Origin: Planctomycetaceae bacterium
GTDB lineage: Bacteria > Planctomycetota > Phycisphaerae > SM23-33
DNA: 64,000 bases
Assembly (NCBI GenBank): GCA_021371965.1
Contig: JAJFVE010000183.1
Span: 46,307 to 110,306 of the forward strand
Direction: 5' to 3'
Shown: positions 44,107 through 53,126 of the stretch, piece after piece
How the letters are laid out: each line of letters begins with the position of its first letter
How positions within the stretch are numbered: position 1 is the first letter of the stretch
Program-made: the position numbers and the translations under genes
The notes under the pieces: model-generated
The model's database searches: none
Told to the model about the DNA's origin: nothing
Seen by the model: the letters and a program-made list of their open reading frames with translations, nothing else

Positions 44107-44352
44107 CTAGGCCTGGGCGGACTGCCCTGAGGGCTCGGCCGGCAACGGACTCGCGACGCGATTGACGTTGTGTGCCTGCAATCCTTTGTCGCTCGTGACC
44201 AGGTCGTATTGTACCACTTCTCCGTCCTTTAGGGCCCGGAAGCCCTCACCAGAAATGGAGGAGTAATGGACGAATACGTCCTGCTCATTTTCCCCGACAA
44301 TAAACCCGTATCCCTTCTTGGGATCGAACCACTTGACCTTGCCGGTGGCCAT
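44107..44352 (-). CDS. Cold-shock protein (CspA family)
   Basis: 81 residues from ATG 44352, preceded on the minus strand by AAGGAGG. The single cold-shock domain has both RNA-binding motifs: KGYGFIVG (RNP1-like) and VFVHYSSI (RNP2-like). The C-terminal extension is Pro/Ser/Gln-rich. It binds single-stranded RNA as a chaperone. The preceding region up to 44573 has no gene and contains hairpins, including AGGCCCGAACGGGCC at 44391-44405, consistent with a long, structured cspA-type leader. Confidence 0.93.
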   Translation of the reverse strand: MATGKVKWFDPKKGYGFIVGENEQDVFVHYSSISGEGFRALKDGEVVQYDLVTSDKGLQAHNVNRVASPLPAEPSGQSAQA

Positions 44353-44512
44353 ATCCTGCCACCTCCTTCCTGTCCGCGGCGGTAACACGTACAGGCCCGA
44401 ACGGGCCCCACGGTTCCCCGACTTGGCCACAGACACTCCGTAGCGGCGCCGGGAAACATCAAAACGCATCCCTTGCGCGACAGAAACACAGCGCACATGT
44501 TAATATCGGACA

Positions 44513-44551
44513 TGCCCGGGGTGGTTTAGTCAAGAAAAAACCACCCGGGCA
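44513..44551. terminator. Inverted repeat downstream of pnp
   Basis: TGCCCGGGGTGGTTT pairs with AACCACCCGGGCA (one bulged base). It lies 23 nt beyond the pnp stop on the minus strand. The A-rich loop (T-rich on the minus strand) is inside the hairpin, so it is not a textbook intrinsic terminator. Confidence 0.65.
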
Positions 44552-44573
44552 CGCCAATATTAATATATTCAGA

Positions 44574-46676
44574 TTACTTGGCGCCTTCGCCAAGTTCCTT
44601 CATGGCCGCCTTGCGCGAGAGCTTCACGCGGCCTTGATCGTCGATCCCAATCACCTTGACCTGCAGTACGTCGCCGACCTTGCAAACCTCGTCGACCTTC
44701 TTAACATACTTATCGTCAAGTTCGCTGACGTGACATAAGCCGTCCTGGCCGGGCAGAATCTCAATGAAGGCGCCGAAGTCGCGAATCGTCACGACCGTGC
44801 CTTTGTAGATTTTGCCGACCTCGACCGAGGCGGTCAGGCCTTCGACCGCTTCCTTGGCTTTCTGGGCGCCTTCGGCATCCACGCAGGAGATGAAGACCGA
44901 GCCGTCGTCCTCGATGTCGATGGTGGCGCCGGACTCTTCCTGGATGGACTTGATCATCTTGCCGCCCGGTCCGATCACCTTGCCGATGAGTTCCGGATCG
45001 ATCTTCAGCGTCAGCATGCGCGGGGCGTACTGGCTGATCTCGCTGCGCGGGGCGGGCAGCACCTTGGCCATCTCGGCCAGCAGGAACAGACGGGCCTTGC
45101 GCGCCTGGGCGAGAACTTCGTCCATGCGCTCGACGGGAATGCCGCGGGCCTTCATGTCCAGTTGGATGCCGGTGATGCCCTCGGCCGTGCCGGCGACCTT
45201 GAAGTCCATGTCGCCGTGGAAATCTTCCTCGCCGATGATGTCGGTCAGGAGGATGTAGCGGTTCTCATCGCTGACCATGCCGATGCTGATTCCGGCGACG
45301 GGCGCCTTGATCGGCACGCCGGCGTCCATCAGGGCCATCGTCGCGCCGCAGCAGGCGGCCTGCGACGTCGAGCCGTTGGACTCCATGATGTCGGCCACCA
45401 CGCGCACGGTGTAGGGGAACTCGTCGGTGCCGGGCATGACCGGCTCGATGCTCTTTTCGGCCAACATGCCGTGTCCGATTTCGCGCCGCCCCGGTCCGCG
45501 GATGGGCTTGATCTGCCCGACGCTGAAGGGCGGGAAGTTGTAATGAAGGTAGAATCCCTTCTTGTACTCGTCCATGATGCCGTCGATGATGACCTGATCG
45601 CGCGGAGTGCCGAGGGTGGCCGTCACCAGCGCCTGCGTCTCGCCGCGGGCGAAGATGGACGACCCGTGCGTGCGGGGCAGCACGCCGACCTCGATCTGCA
45701 GCGGGCGGATCTCGTCGACGCCGCGTCCGTCGGGGCGGATGGCGTTGAGGATCAACTCACGCTGAATCTTGCCTTCGACCTTGTAGACCGCCAGGCCCAC
45801 CTCGGCCGGGGTGTACTTGGGCTCGGCCTGGCCTTCGGGGCACAACGCGGCGACGGCTTCGTCTTTGATCGCGCTGACGGCCGTGTTCCGCTCGACCTTG
45901 CCCTTGATCTGCTTGGCGGTGCGGATGCGGTCGCCATAGGTCTTCTTGACGTGGTCCAGCAATTCCTGCGACAGGGGGTTGGACTGGTACGTCTTCTCGA
46001 CGGGGCACTGGCCGACCATCTCGCGGATGGCGCCGACGATCTCGCCGATGACCTTGTGTCCGAGGCGGATGCCTTCGGCAACCAGGTCGTCGGGCATTTC
46101 CATGCCGCCCATCTCGATCATGTTGGGCGCTTCGGCCGGTCCGGCCAGAACGAGGTCCATCTGGCTTTCCTCGAGTTGGGCGGCCGTGGGGAAGACCACG
46201 AACTTGCCGTTGACGTGCCCGATTCGCACCGCGCCGACGGGACCGTCGAACGGGGCCGGGCTGATCGCCAGCGCCGCCGATGAGCCGATCAGGGCCAGCA
46301 CGTCGGGGTCCTGCTCGCCGTCGTAGCTGAGGACCATGCACTGAATCTGAACTTCGTCGGTGTAGTCAGCCGGGAACAAGGGGCGAAGCGGCCGGTCGAT
46401 CAACCGCATCGTCAGGATTTCCTTGGTGGTGGGGCGCCCTTCGCGTTTGAAGAACCCGCCGGGGATCTTGCCGGCCGAGTATGTGCCCTCGCGGTAATCG
46501 ACGTACAGCGGGAAGAAGTCCAGGTCTCGCGAGGCCGGGGCGGCCAGCACCGTGGCCAGCACGACAGTGTCGCCGTATTGCACCCAGACGGCGCCCTGGG
46601 CCTGCTTGGCGATCTTTCCGGTTTCGAGGATTAACTTGCGTCCGCCGATTTCACGTTCCACTCTTACGATAGCCAT
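44574..46676 (-). CDS. pnp: Polyribonucleotide nucleotidyltransferase (PNPase)
   Basis: 700 residues, standard length. Two RNase PH domains flank an all-helical domain: the first shows KIPGGFFKREGRPT, the second RPDGRGVDEIRPL and GSSIFARGETQ. C-terminal KH (GKVIGPGGKMIKSIQEE) and S1 (YKGTVVTIRDFGAFIEIL) domains bind RNA. It performs phosphorolytic 3'-5' RNA decay. It follows rpsO on the same strand, the conserved rpsO-pnp order, with a 190-nt leader. Confidence 0.97.
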   Translation of the reverse strand: MAIVRVEREIGGRKLILETGKIAKQAQGAVWVQYGDTVVLATVLAAPASRDLDFFPLYVDYREGTYSAGKIPGGFFKREGRPTTKEILTMRLIDRPLRPLFPADYTDEVQIQCMVLSYDGEQDPDVLALIGSSAALAISPAPFDGPVGAVRIGHVNGKFVVFPTAAQLEESQMDLVLAGPAEAPNMIEMGGMEMPDDLVAEGIRLGHKVIGEIVGAIREMVGQCPVEKTYQSNPLSQELLDHVKKTYGDRIRTAKQIKGKVERNTAVSAIKDEAVAALCPEGQAEPKYTPAEVGLAVYKVEGKIQRELILNAIRPDGRGVDEIRPLQIEVGVLPRTHGSSIFARGETQALVTATLGTPRDQVIIDGIMDEYKKGFYLHYNFPPFSVGQIKPIRGPGRREIGHGMLAEKSIEPVMPGTDEFPYTVRVVADIMESNGSTSQAACCGATMALMDAGVPIKAPVAGISIGMVSDENRYILLTDIIGEEDFHGDMDFKVAGTAEGITGIQLDMKARGIPVERMDEVLAQARKARLFLLAEMAKVLPAPRSEISQYAPRMLTLKIDPELIGKVIGPGGKMIKSIQEESGATIDIEDDGSVFISCVDAEGAQKAKEAVEGLTASVEVGKIYKGTVVTIRDFGAFIEILPGQDGLCHVSELDDKYVKKVDEVCKVGDVLQVKVIGIDDQGRVKLSRKAAMKELGEGAK

Positions 46677-46726
46677 TTCTCTTCTCTTTCCTTCGCGGCG
46701 GCCACCCGGCCGGCGCTCTTACCTGC

Positions 46727-46745
46727 GGCTGCAGCACGTGCAGCC
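46727..46745 (-). promoter_or_regulatory. Hairpin in the rpsO-pnp intergenic leader
   Basis: GGCTGCA / TGCAGCC stem with a 5-nt loop, about 50 nt upstream of pnp. In other bacteria the pnp leader hairpin is the site of autoregulation; a similar role here is inference. The rest of 46677-46866 shows nothing else clear. Confidence 0.4.
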
Positions 46746-46866
46746 TGTTCTATGATATTCACGCTTGGTGATTGAAGTCATGTCTGGCAACAGGTTCCCT
46801 GCTGCAACGGCAGGCGCTGCTGTCCGAAGGTATGGGCGACCCCTGAAGACGGACGGGCACGACAGG

Positions 46867-47136
46867 TTATTTCCGCAGGCCGAGCTTCTTGATGATCTGC
46901 TGGTACCGCTCCGGCGTGGTCGCCGAGAGATACTTGAGCAGGCTGCTTCGTTTGCCGACCATCTTCAGCAGGCCTCGGCGCGAGGCGTGATCTTTCTGGT
47001 GGCTTTTGAGGTGATCGGTCAGGTGGTTGATCCGCGCCGTCAAAAGGGCGATCTGGACTTCCGCCGAGCCGGTGTCACCGTCGTGAAGCTGATACTGGTT
47101 TACGATCGTCGTCTTTTCGTCTGCCGTAATGCTCAT
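46867..47136 (-). CDS. rpsO: 30S ribosomal protein S15
   Basis: 89 residues from ATG 47136, the universal length. The S15 signature is clear: [20 protein letters not shown], then [20 protein letters not shown], ending KKLGLRK. It binds the central domain of 16S rRNA. It heads the rpsO-pnp unit. Confidence 0.98.
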   Translation of the reverse strand: MSITADEKTTIVNQYQLHDGDTGSAEVQIALLTARINHLTDHLKSHQKDHASRRGLLKMVGKRSSLLKYLSATTPERYQQIIKKLGLRK

Positions 47137-47264
47137 ACCAACCGTCACTGTGCGCCAAACCGCGGCGCCGAACCTTTCCTGTTATATCGTCTCTATTCTC
47201 TTGTCATTGCGTCGCAACACTGTAACCATCGGTCGCGCGGGCTACAAGACATTTATTGGGAACT

Positions 47265-47663
47265 TTATTTTTCGCCCGCGACGCCCAGCAGTTCCTGGAT
47301 CGACTCGAGAAGCTTATCCACGCGGAAAGGCTTCTGGACATATTTGTTGACGCCCAGCGATTCGGCATAGATGCGGTGGCGCGTGCCCTGGTTGCCCGTG
47401 ATCATGATGACCCGCGGCGGGGTGTCCTTGTTCTTGTCCGGCTTGAGCTGCTCGAGCACCAGGAACCCGCTGCGCTTGGGCAGCATCATGTCCAGAACGA
47501 CCAGGTCGGGTTGCTTCTCATTGGCCAGGCGCACGGCCGTGTTGCCGTCGCTGGCGGTGAACACTTCCGGTCCCATATCTTCCAGGGCGGCGGTCAGCGA
47601 GGCCAGAATATCGCGATCGTCGTCAACAATGAGAATCTTCTTTCCGGCCAATTCATTAGGCAT
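47265..47663 (-). CDS. Single-domain response regulator (CheY-like)
   Basis: 132 residues. Receiver domain only: ILIVDDDRDILASL (acidic pocket), LVVLDMMLPKRSG (phosphorylated Asp), MITGNQG (Thr/Ser position) and KYVQKPFRV (Lys). There is no output domain, so it would act through protein contacts. GGAG precedes the ATG, and a strong promoter lies upstream. No kinase is adjacent; the NtrB-like kinase at 43177 is on the same strand but separated. Confidence 0.93.
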   Translation of the reverse strand: MPNELAGKKILIVDDDRDILASLTAALEDMGPEVFTASDGNTAVRLANEKQPDLVVLDMMLPKRSGFLVLEQLKPDKNKDTPPRVIMITGNQGTRHRIYAESLGVNKYVQKPFRVDKLLESIQELLGVAGEK

Positions 47664-47748
47664 TATTTACACTCCAACGCGACTGCTTAGGCAGACCCAG
47701 GCGTGGGGATGCACGATGCTTCCCTGTTGTGGGGCTTGAATACGGATC

Positions 47749-47777
47749 ATTCTAGTGCGTTGTCGTCACAGGGTCAA
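47749..47777 (-). promoter_or_regulatory. Promoter of the CheY-like regulator gene
   Basis: On the minus strand: TTGACC (47777-47772), exactly 17 nt, TAGAAT (47754-47749). The leader would be about 80 nt. Confidence 0.75.
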
Positions 47778-47789
47778 CAGCAATCGGTT

Positions 47790-47882
47790 ATCAGGAAATC
47801 AGTAGTCAGTAATCGGTAATCAGTGATCGGTAATCAGTATCACGTTCTCCTGATTACTGATCACTGATCACTGATTACCGTT
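47790..47882. repeat. Long palindrome of CAGTAATCGG words
   Basis: The left arm has CGGTAATCAGTGATCGGTAA (from 47814). The right arm (47850-47880) is its reverse complement in degenerate form, ending ACTGATTACCG. Inside each arm the words AATCAGTGATC and AATCGGT repeat. It fills the gap between the regulator gene promoter and the flavoprotein gene end, and could serve as terminator for the latter. Confidence 0.75.
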
Positions 47883-47884
47883 TT

Positions 47885-49015
47885 CTAAATATTTTCGCCA
47901 TACAGCAGCGCGCGGGTGAATTTCCCGACGATCCGTGCGTTGGCGAACAGCAGCGGCAGCAGCATCTGCAGCGAGGTGTTGGGCGGGCGGAGATACTCTA
48001 CCAAAGCCTTGCGCCACACCTTCTTAAAGAGGATCAGGGCCTCCTGGACGTTGGGCGACTTGAGCGCCTTGGCCGCCACGTCGGCGGCGAGCAGGCCCGA
48101 GTAAATTTCGGCATGCAGCGTGTGGCCGGTGATCGTGTCGGCGAATCCGCCGGCCGTTCCGATCAGCAGGCAGCGTTTGGCCACGTGCGTTTCCAGTTCC
48201 ATGGCCATTCCCGCCGGCGGCGACCAGGCCGCGCCGCGGGCGGCCGCCAGCGACAGTTGCCCCGGCAGCAGATCGGCCTTCTGAAGGGTCGACAGCGCCT
48301 GTGAGAGCATGTGCATCTGGCGTGGACCCGATGCGCCGGGGCCCGCCACGCGCAGGTGCAGGGTCTTGCCGACGACAAAGAACAGGCCCAGGCTTGCACG
48401 ATCGGGCAGTTGCATCAGGTGCAGACTCTTGGACAGCTTCTTCGCGTCGGACGCCGCCAGCGGAATCGCCAGCGCGGTGGCCGCCATTCCCGGCGATGCC
48501 GTCAGAGGCGGCAGGCGAAGCTGCGACAGCACGTCCGGCGGGCTGTTCTGCGCTACGATCAACAATTGCGCCGCCAGAGGCGGGCGCGAGGGCGTCGCGG
48601 CAGCGGTCTGAAGGAACACGTGATCTTCGGCCAATTCGATTCGCGGCCACGACTTGACGCTCTGGACGGCCGCGCCGGCCTTGACAGCCGCAGCCGACAA
48701 GGCCGCGACCAGATTGGGGCTATTGAGAAGATACCCGGCCGCCGTGCGCGAGGTAAACTCTGCACGGCTGTCCGCCGAGAGACCGTAATACCAGACGTGG
48801 CGGAAGGGTTCGGCGGCGGCCGCCTTGGCAAGGGCCTTGGGCAGACCCGACAGCGCCAGCGTGTCGGCGCCGATCCAGTCGCCCAGCGGACTGGAGGCGT
48901 CGTGTCCGGGAGCGTCGATGACGATCACGCTGGCCGAAGCCTTTCTCAAGGCGTAAGCACAGGCCAGCCCGCCCGGAGTGGCGCCGAGGATGACGACGTC
49001 ATATGTCTTTGGCAT
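47885..49015 (-). CDS. FAD-dependent oxidoreductase (geranylgeranyl-reductase-like flavoprotein)
   Basis: 376 residues. The N-terminal dinucleotide-binding motif is VVILGATPGGLACAYALRKA with a beta2 acidic end (VIVIDAPG). A second conserved flavoprotein segment, CLLIGTAGGFADTITGHTLH (about residues 284-303), corresponds to the GD/G-containing FAD-ribityl motif, although the usual Asp is not obvious. The C-terminal helices suit substrate binding. It resembles the para-hydroxybenzoate hydroxylase/geranylgeranyl reductase clan; the substrate is unknown. Confidence 0.8.
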   Translation of the reverse strand: MPKTYDVVILGATPGGLACAYALRKASASVIVIDAPGHDASSPLGDWIGADTLALSGLPKALAKAAAAEPFRHVWYYGLSADSRAEFTSRTAAGYLLNSPNLVAALSAAAVKAGAAVQSVKSWPRIELAEDHVFLQTAAATPSRPPLAAQLLIVAQNSPPDVLSQLRLPPLTASPGMAATALAIPLAASDAKKLSKSLHLMQLPDRASLGLFFVVGKTLHLRVAGPGASGPRQMHMLSQALSTLQKADLLPGQLSLAAARGAAWSPPAGMAMELETHVAKRCLLIGTAGGFADTITGHTLHAEIYSGLLAADVAAKALKSPNVQEALILFKKVWRKALVEYLRPPNTSLQMLLPLLFANARIVGKFTRALLYGENI

Positions 49016-49070
49016 GGCAGTAGACTATCGCCCGCGCGGGCGTTTGGCAATGCGTGGATGGTTATACGGG

Positions 49071-49155
49071 GGGTGCCACGCACAACTCCGTTGTGCGTGT
49101 CCCTGATCGTCCGGGCGGAAGACCCGGGGAGCATGGGCGAGACGCCCATGCCACA
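49071..49155. repeat. Composite hairpin repeat, copy 4
   Basis: GGTGC, then CACGCACAA-CTCCG-TTGTGCGTG (49077-49099), a spacer like those of copies 2 and 3 (TCCCTGATCGTCCGG), then GCATGGGCG-AGA-CGCCCATGC (49131-49151). It lies between the flavoprotein start and the ACT-protein stop. Confidence 0.85.
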
Positions 49156-49160
49156 CCGCT

Positions 49161-49631
49161 TCAGAGCCTGTCCCTCAGGTCTTCCTGGCCCAACAGGTCG
49201 AATCCATGGTGCGTGAGCGTCTGCGTGGCCAGCACCGCATCGTCGACGTGCAGGGTCATCACTGGGGCCTCCCTATGGCGGATCGTCAGCGGATAGGCGA
49301 AGTGCACGTTGACCTCGGCCGTCAGCAGCAGCGAGCAGATGCGGCTGAAGGAATCGCTTTCGGGCAGCGCTACCAGCAACACGCCGCTTTCAGTGAAGGG
49401 CAGATGGTGCTCCTGCAGGACGGAGCGGCCCTTGGAGGAGTCCGACAGCACCATGCGGATGACAGCCCAGTCAGCTGCGTCGACAATGGAAAGCCCCAAG
49501 ACATCCACGTTCTGCTCCTCAAGGACGTTCAGGACGTCCTTGAGTTGCCCGACGCGGTTGGCCAGGAAGAGGCTGAATTGAATGGCAAAGGGTTCTTCGT
49601 GGCCGCGCTCGATTCTCGGTGATGCGCTCAT
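49161..49631 (-). CDS. Tandem ACT-domain protein
   Basis: 156 residues from ATG 49631. Two ACT domains: QFSLFLANRVGQLKDVLNVL with VDVLGLSIVDAADWAVIRMV (residues about 17-75), and VLLVALPESDSFSRICSLLL (about 85-145). Stand-alone ACT pairs usually bind amino acids and regulate synthesis enzymes or transcription. No enzyme domain is present and the ligand is unknown. Its 3' end abuts the composite repeat. Confidence 0.85.
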   Translation of the reverse strand: MSASPRIERGHEEPFAIQFSLFLANRVGQLKDVLNVLEEQNVDVLGLSIVDAADWAVIRMVLSDSSKGRSVLQEHHLPFTESGVLLVALPESDSFSRICSLLLTAEVNVHFAYPLTIRHREAPVMTLHVDDAVLATQTLTHHGFDLLGQEDLRDRL

Positions 49632-49655
49632 ACGCAAGCATTATATTCGTCGCAC

Positions 49656-49684
49656 TTGCCCCGGAGGCGAAATTCGGCGACAAT
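49656..49684 (+). promoter_or_regulatory. Putative promoter of the PEGA lipoprotein, leaderless arrangement
   Basis: TTGCCC (49656-49661), 17 nt, GACAAT (49679-49684), ending 6 nt before ATG 49691. No Shine-Dalgarno sequence is present. Confidence 0.45.
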
Positions 49685-49690
49685 ACCCCC

Positions 49691-50092
49691 ATGCGATATG
49701 CCTTGATAATCCCCTGCGTCGCCTTGTGCATTCTGGGCGGCTGTGTCGAACGTCAGATCACGTTTACCTCCGACCCGCCCGGGGCTATCGTGATCGTGTC
49801 GGACAAAGAAATCGGCCGTACGCCGGTGACCATCCCGTTCACCTGGTACGGCGACTACGACATCACGTTCAAGCTCAAGGGATACGAGACGCTCCACACG
49901 CACGCCCAGATCGACATGCCATGGTTTGAGGTGCCACCCATCGACCTGATGAGCGAGCTGGCCCCGTGGACCTACAAAGACCCGCGCTACGTCAACGGTA
50001 TCCTCGTCAAAGCCAAAGACGCCACCGACGATGAACTCATCCAGCGCGCCGTCATCATGGAAAAACGGGTGCTGGAACCGCAGAAGCATTGA
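49691..50092 (+). CDS. PEGA-domain lipoprotein
   Basis: 133 residues from ATG 49691. The signal peptide ends in lipobox ILGGC (residues 14-18). A PEGA domain follows: ITFTSDPPGAIVIVSDKEIG with RTPVTIPFTWYGDYDITFKL (about residues 23-65). PEGA domains are often found in surface-associated proteins of this phylum. The C-terminal part is helical. Function unknown; probably anchored to the outer or inner membrane facing the periplasm. Confidence 0.85.
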   Translation: MRYALIIPCVALCILGGCVERQITFTSDPPGAIVIVSDKEIGRTPVTIPFTWYGDYDITFKLKGYETLHTHAQIDMPWFEVPPIDLMSELAPWTYKDPRYVNGILVKAKDATDDELIQRAVIMEKRVLEPQKH

Positions 50093-50119
50093 GAACAAAT
50101 CCGCGATTTCAAATTTGTT

Positions 50120-50971
50120 TCACTTCAGGTACTGCGAAATCTCGTACTTCTCGCTCAGTTCCTTCAGCGAGACCGCAGAGAAGACCAGGCCGCTTTCGTA
50201 GCGGATGCTGACAATCCGGCCGCGCTCATCGAGGATGTAGGTGTTGGTGGTGCTATCCAGGCTGACTTCCACCTCGCGCGGCGAGATGGGGCGCAACTGG
50301 GCGGAGGTGAAGTTGGGTTGGTAGTCGCCCTTTGACGTGGGAACCAGCGCCTCATTGTTCAGGATCAGCATGATGTTGGCGGGCTTGCCGCCCTCGGCCG
50401 CCAGGCGAATCGCCAGAGGCAGCATGCCCTCGGGCACATAATTTCCGGGCGCCTGGCCTTGTCCGGCGATGCCCTCGCGCCCCTTGGCCATAATCACCGT
50501 CACCTTGGGCTCGCCGTCGGGCGTGGCCATGGCGATGGAGATGCCTCGGGTCTGCTGGCCGGTGATCGTCTCGGAGGCTTCGTAGCGAACCTGGTGGAGA
50601 TCGGCGGCGGCCTGCCAGTGTTCGGTGGAGTGCTGGGCCCTGGCGCCATCCTGCAATTCATCCACGATCAGCCCGGCGTAGTTGCCGTCGGCCAGTTCGA
50701 TCCGCACCAGCCTCCATCCGTACGTGCGGCCGTCGGGGCGGGTGGCGAGATAGGCATGGACCTGCGGCTGGGACCCCAGAAAATGCGCCAGTCCCTTCTC
50801 GCGCAGGCGTCGTACAATTTCTGTTCCGCGCCGCGTGGCGCCGGCGCGGACGGATACGACGGTCCAGGCCGCCGCGATTGCAGCGGCCAGCACCACCAGC
50901 AGCACCACCGCCGATCGCAGCATCGGTCGGGGCTTCGCGTTTGCAGCGTCGGCGTCAACCATCGGGCTCAT
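50120..50971 (-). CDS. Single-pass membrane protein, unknown function
   Basis: 283 residues. One N-terminal transmembrane segment (SAVVLLVVLAAAIAAAWTVV, about residues 20-40) with a large exported domain of beta and mixed content (YGWRLVRIELADGNYAGLIV; NTYILDERGRIVSIRYESGL). No catalytic motif is recognised. It is divergent from lnt. Similar large exported single-pass proteins are common in Planctomycetota. Confidence 0.75.
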   Translation of the reverse strand: MSPMVDADAANAKPRPMLRSAVVLLVVLAAAIAAAWTVVSVRAGATRRGTEIVRRLREKGLAHFLGSQPQVHAYLATRPDGRTYGWRLVRIELADGNYAGLIVDELQDGARAQHSTEHWQAAADLHQVRYEASETITGQQTRGISIAMATPDGEPKVTVIMAKGREGIAGQGQAPGNYVPEGMLPLAIRLAAEGGKPANIMLILNNEALVPTSKGDYQPNFTSAQLRPISPREVEVSLDSTTNTYILDERGRIVSIRYESGLVFSAVSLKELSEKYEISQYLK

Positions 50972-51065
50972 GGTACTCCGCGAGAGCTTCCGATGTAAAG
51001 AGCGGACGCTGAATGGCAGGGAGCGGCCGGTATCGACGCGCGATCGAAAGGACAGTCGAGAACGG

Positions 51066-53126
51066 ATGGCGGGTCATCGCAATAGCAATACGATGGCGGG
51101 CAGCGCCGTGACCGCGCCGCCGCAGATCTTTCAGCCGCGCCTGAAGCTGCGCCGGCGATTGAGCGTTGCGGCGTTGGCGTTTCTGACGCCGGCGCTGATG
51201 GTGCTGTCGCAGCCGCCCCTTGACGCCTGGTACGTCGCGTACATTGCGATGGTTCCGTGGTTGATGGCGATCGTTCCGGGCCGGCAGGGGCGCTGGCAGG
51301 TGCTGTGCGCGACGTTGGCGGGGCTGCTGTTCTGGCTGGTCAACGTGCACTGGCTGTCCTGGATCACGCCGGCGGGTTACTTGGCCGGCGCCGCGTATCT
51401 CTCGCTGTACTGGCTGGTGGCGGCCTTGCTGCTGCGGGCGGCCATGCGACGCGGCATGGCCATGTGGATCGTGTTGCCGATCGTCTGGACGGCGGTGGAA
51501 TATCTGCGGGCGCACGTGATCGAGTTTCCCTGGTTCCTGATAGGCCAGACGCAGTACCGCCAGGCGCGGCTGATCCAGATCGCCGACATCACCGGCCAGT
51601 ATGGCCTGACGTTCTTTGTGGCCATGGTCAACGGGGCGCTGCTGGACTTGCTCAACTCGCCGTTGTTCGTGCGCAAGGGGCCCGGTGTGGCCGCGGTCCA
51701 TCGGTCGATCCTGACCGGGGCGATCGTCTCGGCGGTCGTGCTGGCGGTGCTGCTGGGATATGGCACCTGGCGGCTCAACCAATCGACGACGTCTCCGGGG
51801 CCTGTGTTGGGCGTCGTCCAGGAGGCATTCCCCATTGCCCTGGAGAAGCGAACCGCCAGCGCCGAACGCATCTTCGAACAGCACATCAACCGCACGCGAG
51901 AACTCGAGGGCGCCGGCTGCGATCTGGTCATCTGGCCCGAGACCATGCTGCCGGTGGGTCTCAATCCCGAGTTTGAACGGATGCTGCGCCAGGTTCAGAC
52001 GATGGCCGCGGAGCTGAATTACCCCGACAAGGCAGCCGAGTACGGCCGGAAGCTGGCGAAGCTGCGCGATTATCGCCAGAGGATCGCCGAGGCTTCCAAG
52101 GCCGTTGGATGCGCGATCCTGGCCGGCGGGGCCAGCGAGGTCGAAGACAAAATCCATCGCGACGCCGAACCGGTTCTGCACAACAGCGCGATGTGGTTTG
52201 ACCGCTCGCCCGAGGTCTCCCAGCGATACGACAAGATGCACCTGGTGCCCTTCGGCGAAGCGGTCCCCTTCGAGTGGTGGCCGTGGTTGCACGAAACGCT
52301 GCAAAGCTTCGTTCCCCAGGAAATGTCGCAGTTGCAGCCCGGCGGCGAGGCCCATGTCTTTACGCTCAATCGCGGCGACAGGAGCTGGAACATCATCAGC
52401 CCCATCTGCTTTGAAGGCACCCTCGCCGAAGCCTGCCGCCAGATGGTCATGCCTCAGGGGCGGAAGATCCCCAACCTCGTGATGGCCAACCTCTCCAACG
52501 ACGGCTGGTTCGTCTATCAGCAATACGCCGGCGAGGTCAATGCCAGCGTCACCTCCGCCAAGGCCCCATGGGTGACTGCCAGCGTCGAGGGCAATGACGA
52601 CGTCAAAATCGGGACGCTCCTGCAGGTTCATCGCGGCTCGCTCTATGTCGCGGCGGTGACTGTCACAGGCCGCCAGGGGCGAACGCTGACGACGAAGATC
52701 GTCGAGGCCGTGCGGGCGCCGGCACCGGGCGACCGGCTTTCCCGTACGATCGCCGTGCATGCCAGCACCGAGCAGTCGCAGCATCTGGCGCACTATTTCT
52801 TCCGGGCGGTCGAAAACCGCGTCCCCATCGTGCGAGCGGTGAATACCGGAATCAGCGCGGCCATCGACTCTAACGGCCGCCTGCTGGGCGAGGTCCGCGG
52901 CACAGACGGCAAGGCGACGATGGTCTGCGGCACGATGGTGTTCGGTCCGGCGGGGGCGGGCAAAAAAGATCCCACCGGCGGCGGGGAAATTCTTGTAGAC
53001 AATCGCGTAAGCGTGTACAGTCGTTTCGGCGACGTCTTCGCCTGGGCCGTGTGCCTGGCGGGAGCGGGCCTGGCGGCCTGGTTGGCATGGAAGCGGCCGC
53101 GACGTTCTCAGGAGATAACGGGATGA
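51066..53126 (+). CDS. lnt: Apolipoprotein N-acyltransferase with an insertion in the nitrilase domain
   Basis: 686 residues from ATG 51066 (ATG 51093 is possible). N-terminal multi-pass membrane domain, then a nitrilase-like domain with the catalytic Glu (LVIWPETMLP), Lys (RYDKMHLVPFGE) and Cys (ISPICFEGT), and the conserved RAVENRVPIVRAVNTGISA. A C-terminal helix anchors it. It adds the third acyl chain to lipoproteins, consistent with the many lipoproteins here. An extra ~85 residues (about 484-565) separate NDGWF from STEQSQHL, which are close together in E. coli Lnt. Its stop overlaps the next start (ATGA). Confidence 0.94.
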   Translation: MAGHRNSNTMAGSAVTAPPQIFQPRLKLRRRLSVAALAFLTPALMVLSQPPLDAWYVAYIAMVPWLMAIVPGRQGRWQVLCATLAGLLFWLVNVHWLSWITPAGYLAGAAYLSLYWLVAALLLRAAMRRGMAMWIVLPIVWTAVEYLRAHVIEFPWFLIGQTQYRQARLIQIADITGQYGLTFFVAMVNGALLDLLNSPLFVRKGPGVAAVHRSILTGAIVSAVVLAVLLGYGTWRLNQSTTSPGPVLGVVQEAFPIALEKRTASAERIFEQHINRTRELEGAGCDLVIWPETMLPVGLNPEFERMLRQVQTMAAELNYPDKAAEYGRKLAKLRDYRQRIAEASKAVGCAILAGGASEVEDKIHRDAEPVLHNSAMWFDRSPEVSQRYDKMHLVPFGEAVPFEWWPWLHETLQSFVPQEMSQLQPGGEAHVFTLNRGDRSWNIISPICFEGTLAEACRQMVMPQGRKIPNLVMANLSNDGWFVYQQYAGEVNASVTSAKAPWVTASVEGNDDVKIGTLLQVHRGSLYVAAVTVTGRQGRTLTTKIVEAVRAPAPGDRLSRTIAVHASTEQSQHLAHYFFRAVENRVPIVRAVNTGISAAIDSNGRLLGEVRGTDGKATMVCGTMVFGPAGAGKKDPTGGGEILVDNRVSVYSRFGDVFAWAVCLAGAGLAAWLAWKRPRRSQEITG

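Noticed and set aside
44513..44551. TTGACT within the hairpin (minus strand) as the -35 of the cold-shock gene
   Set aside because: The nearest -10-like box (TATTAA) is 22 nt away, too far for a sigma-70-type promoter.
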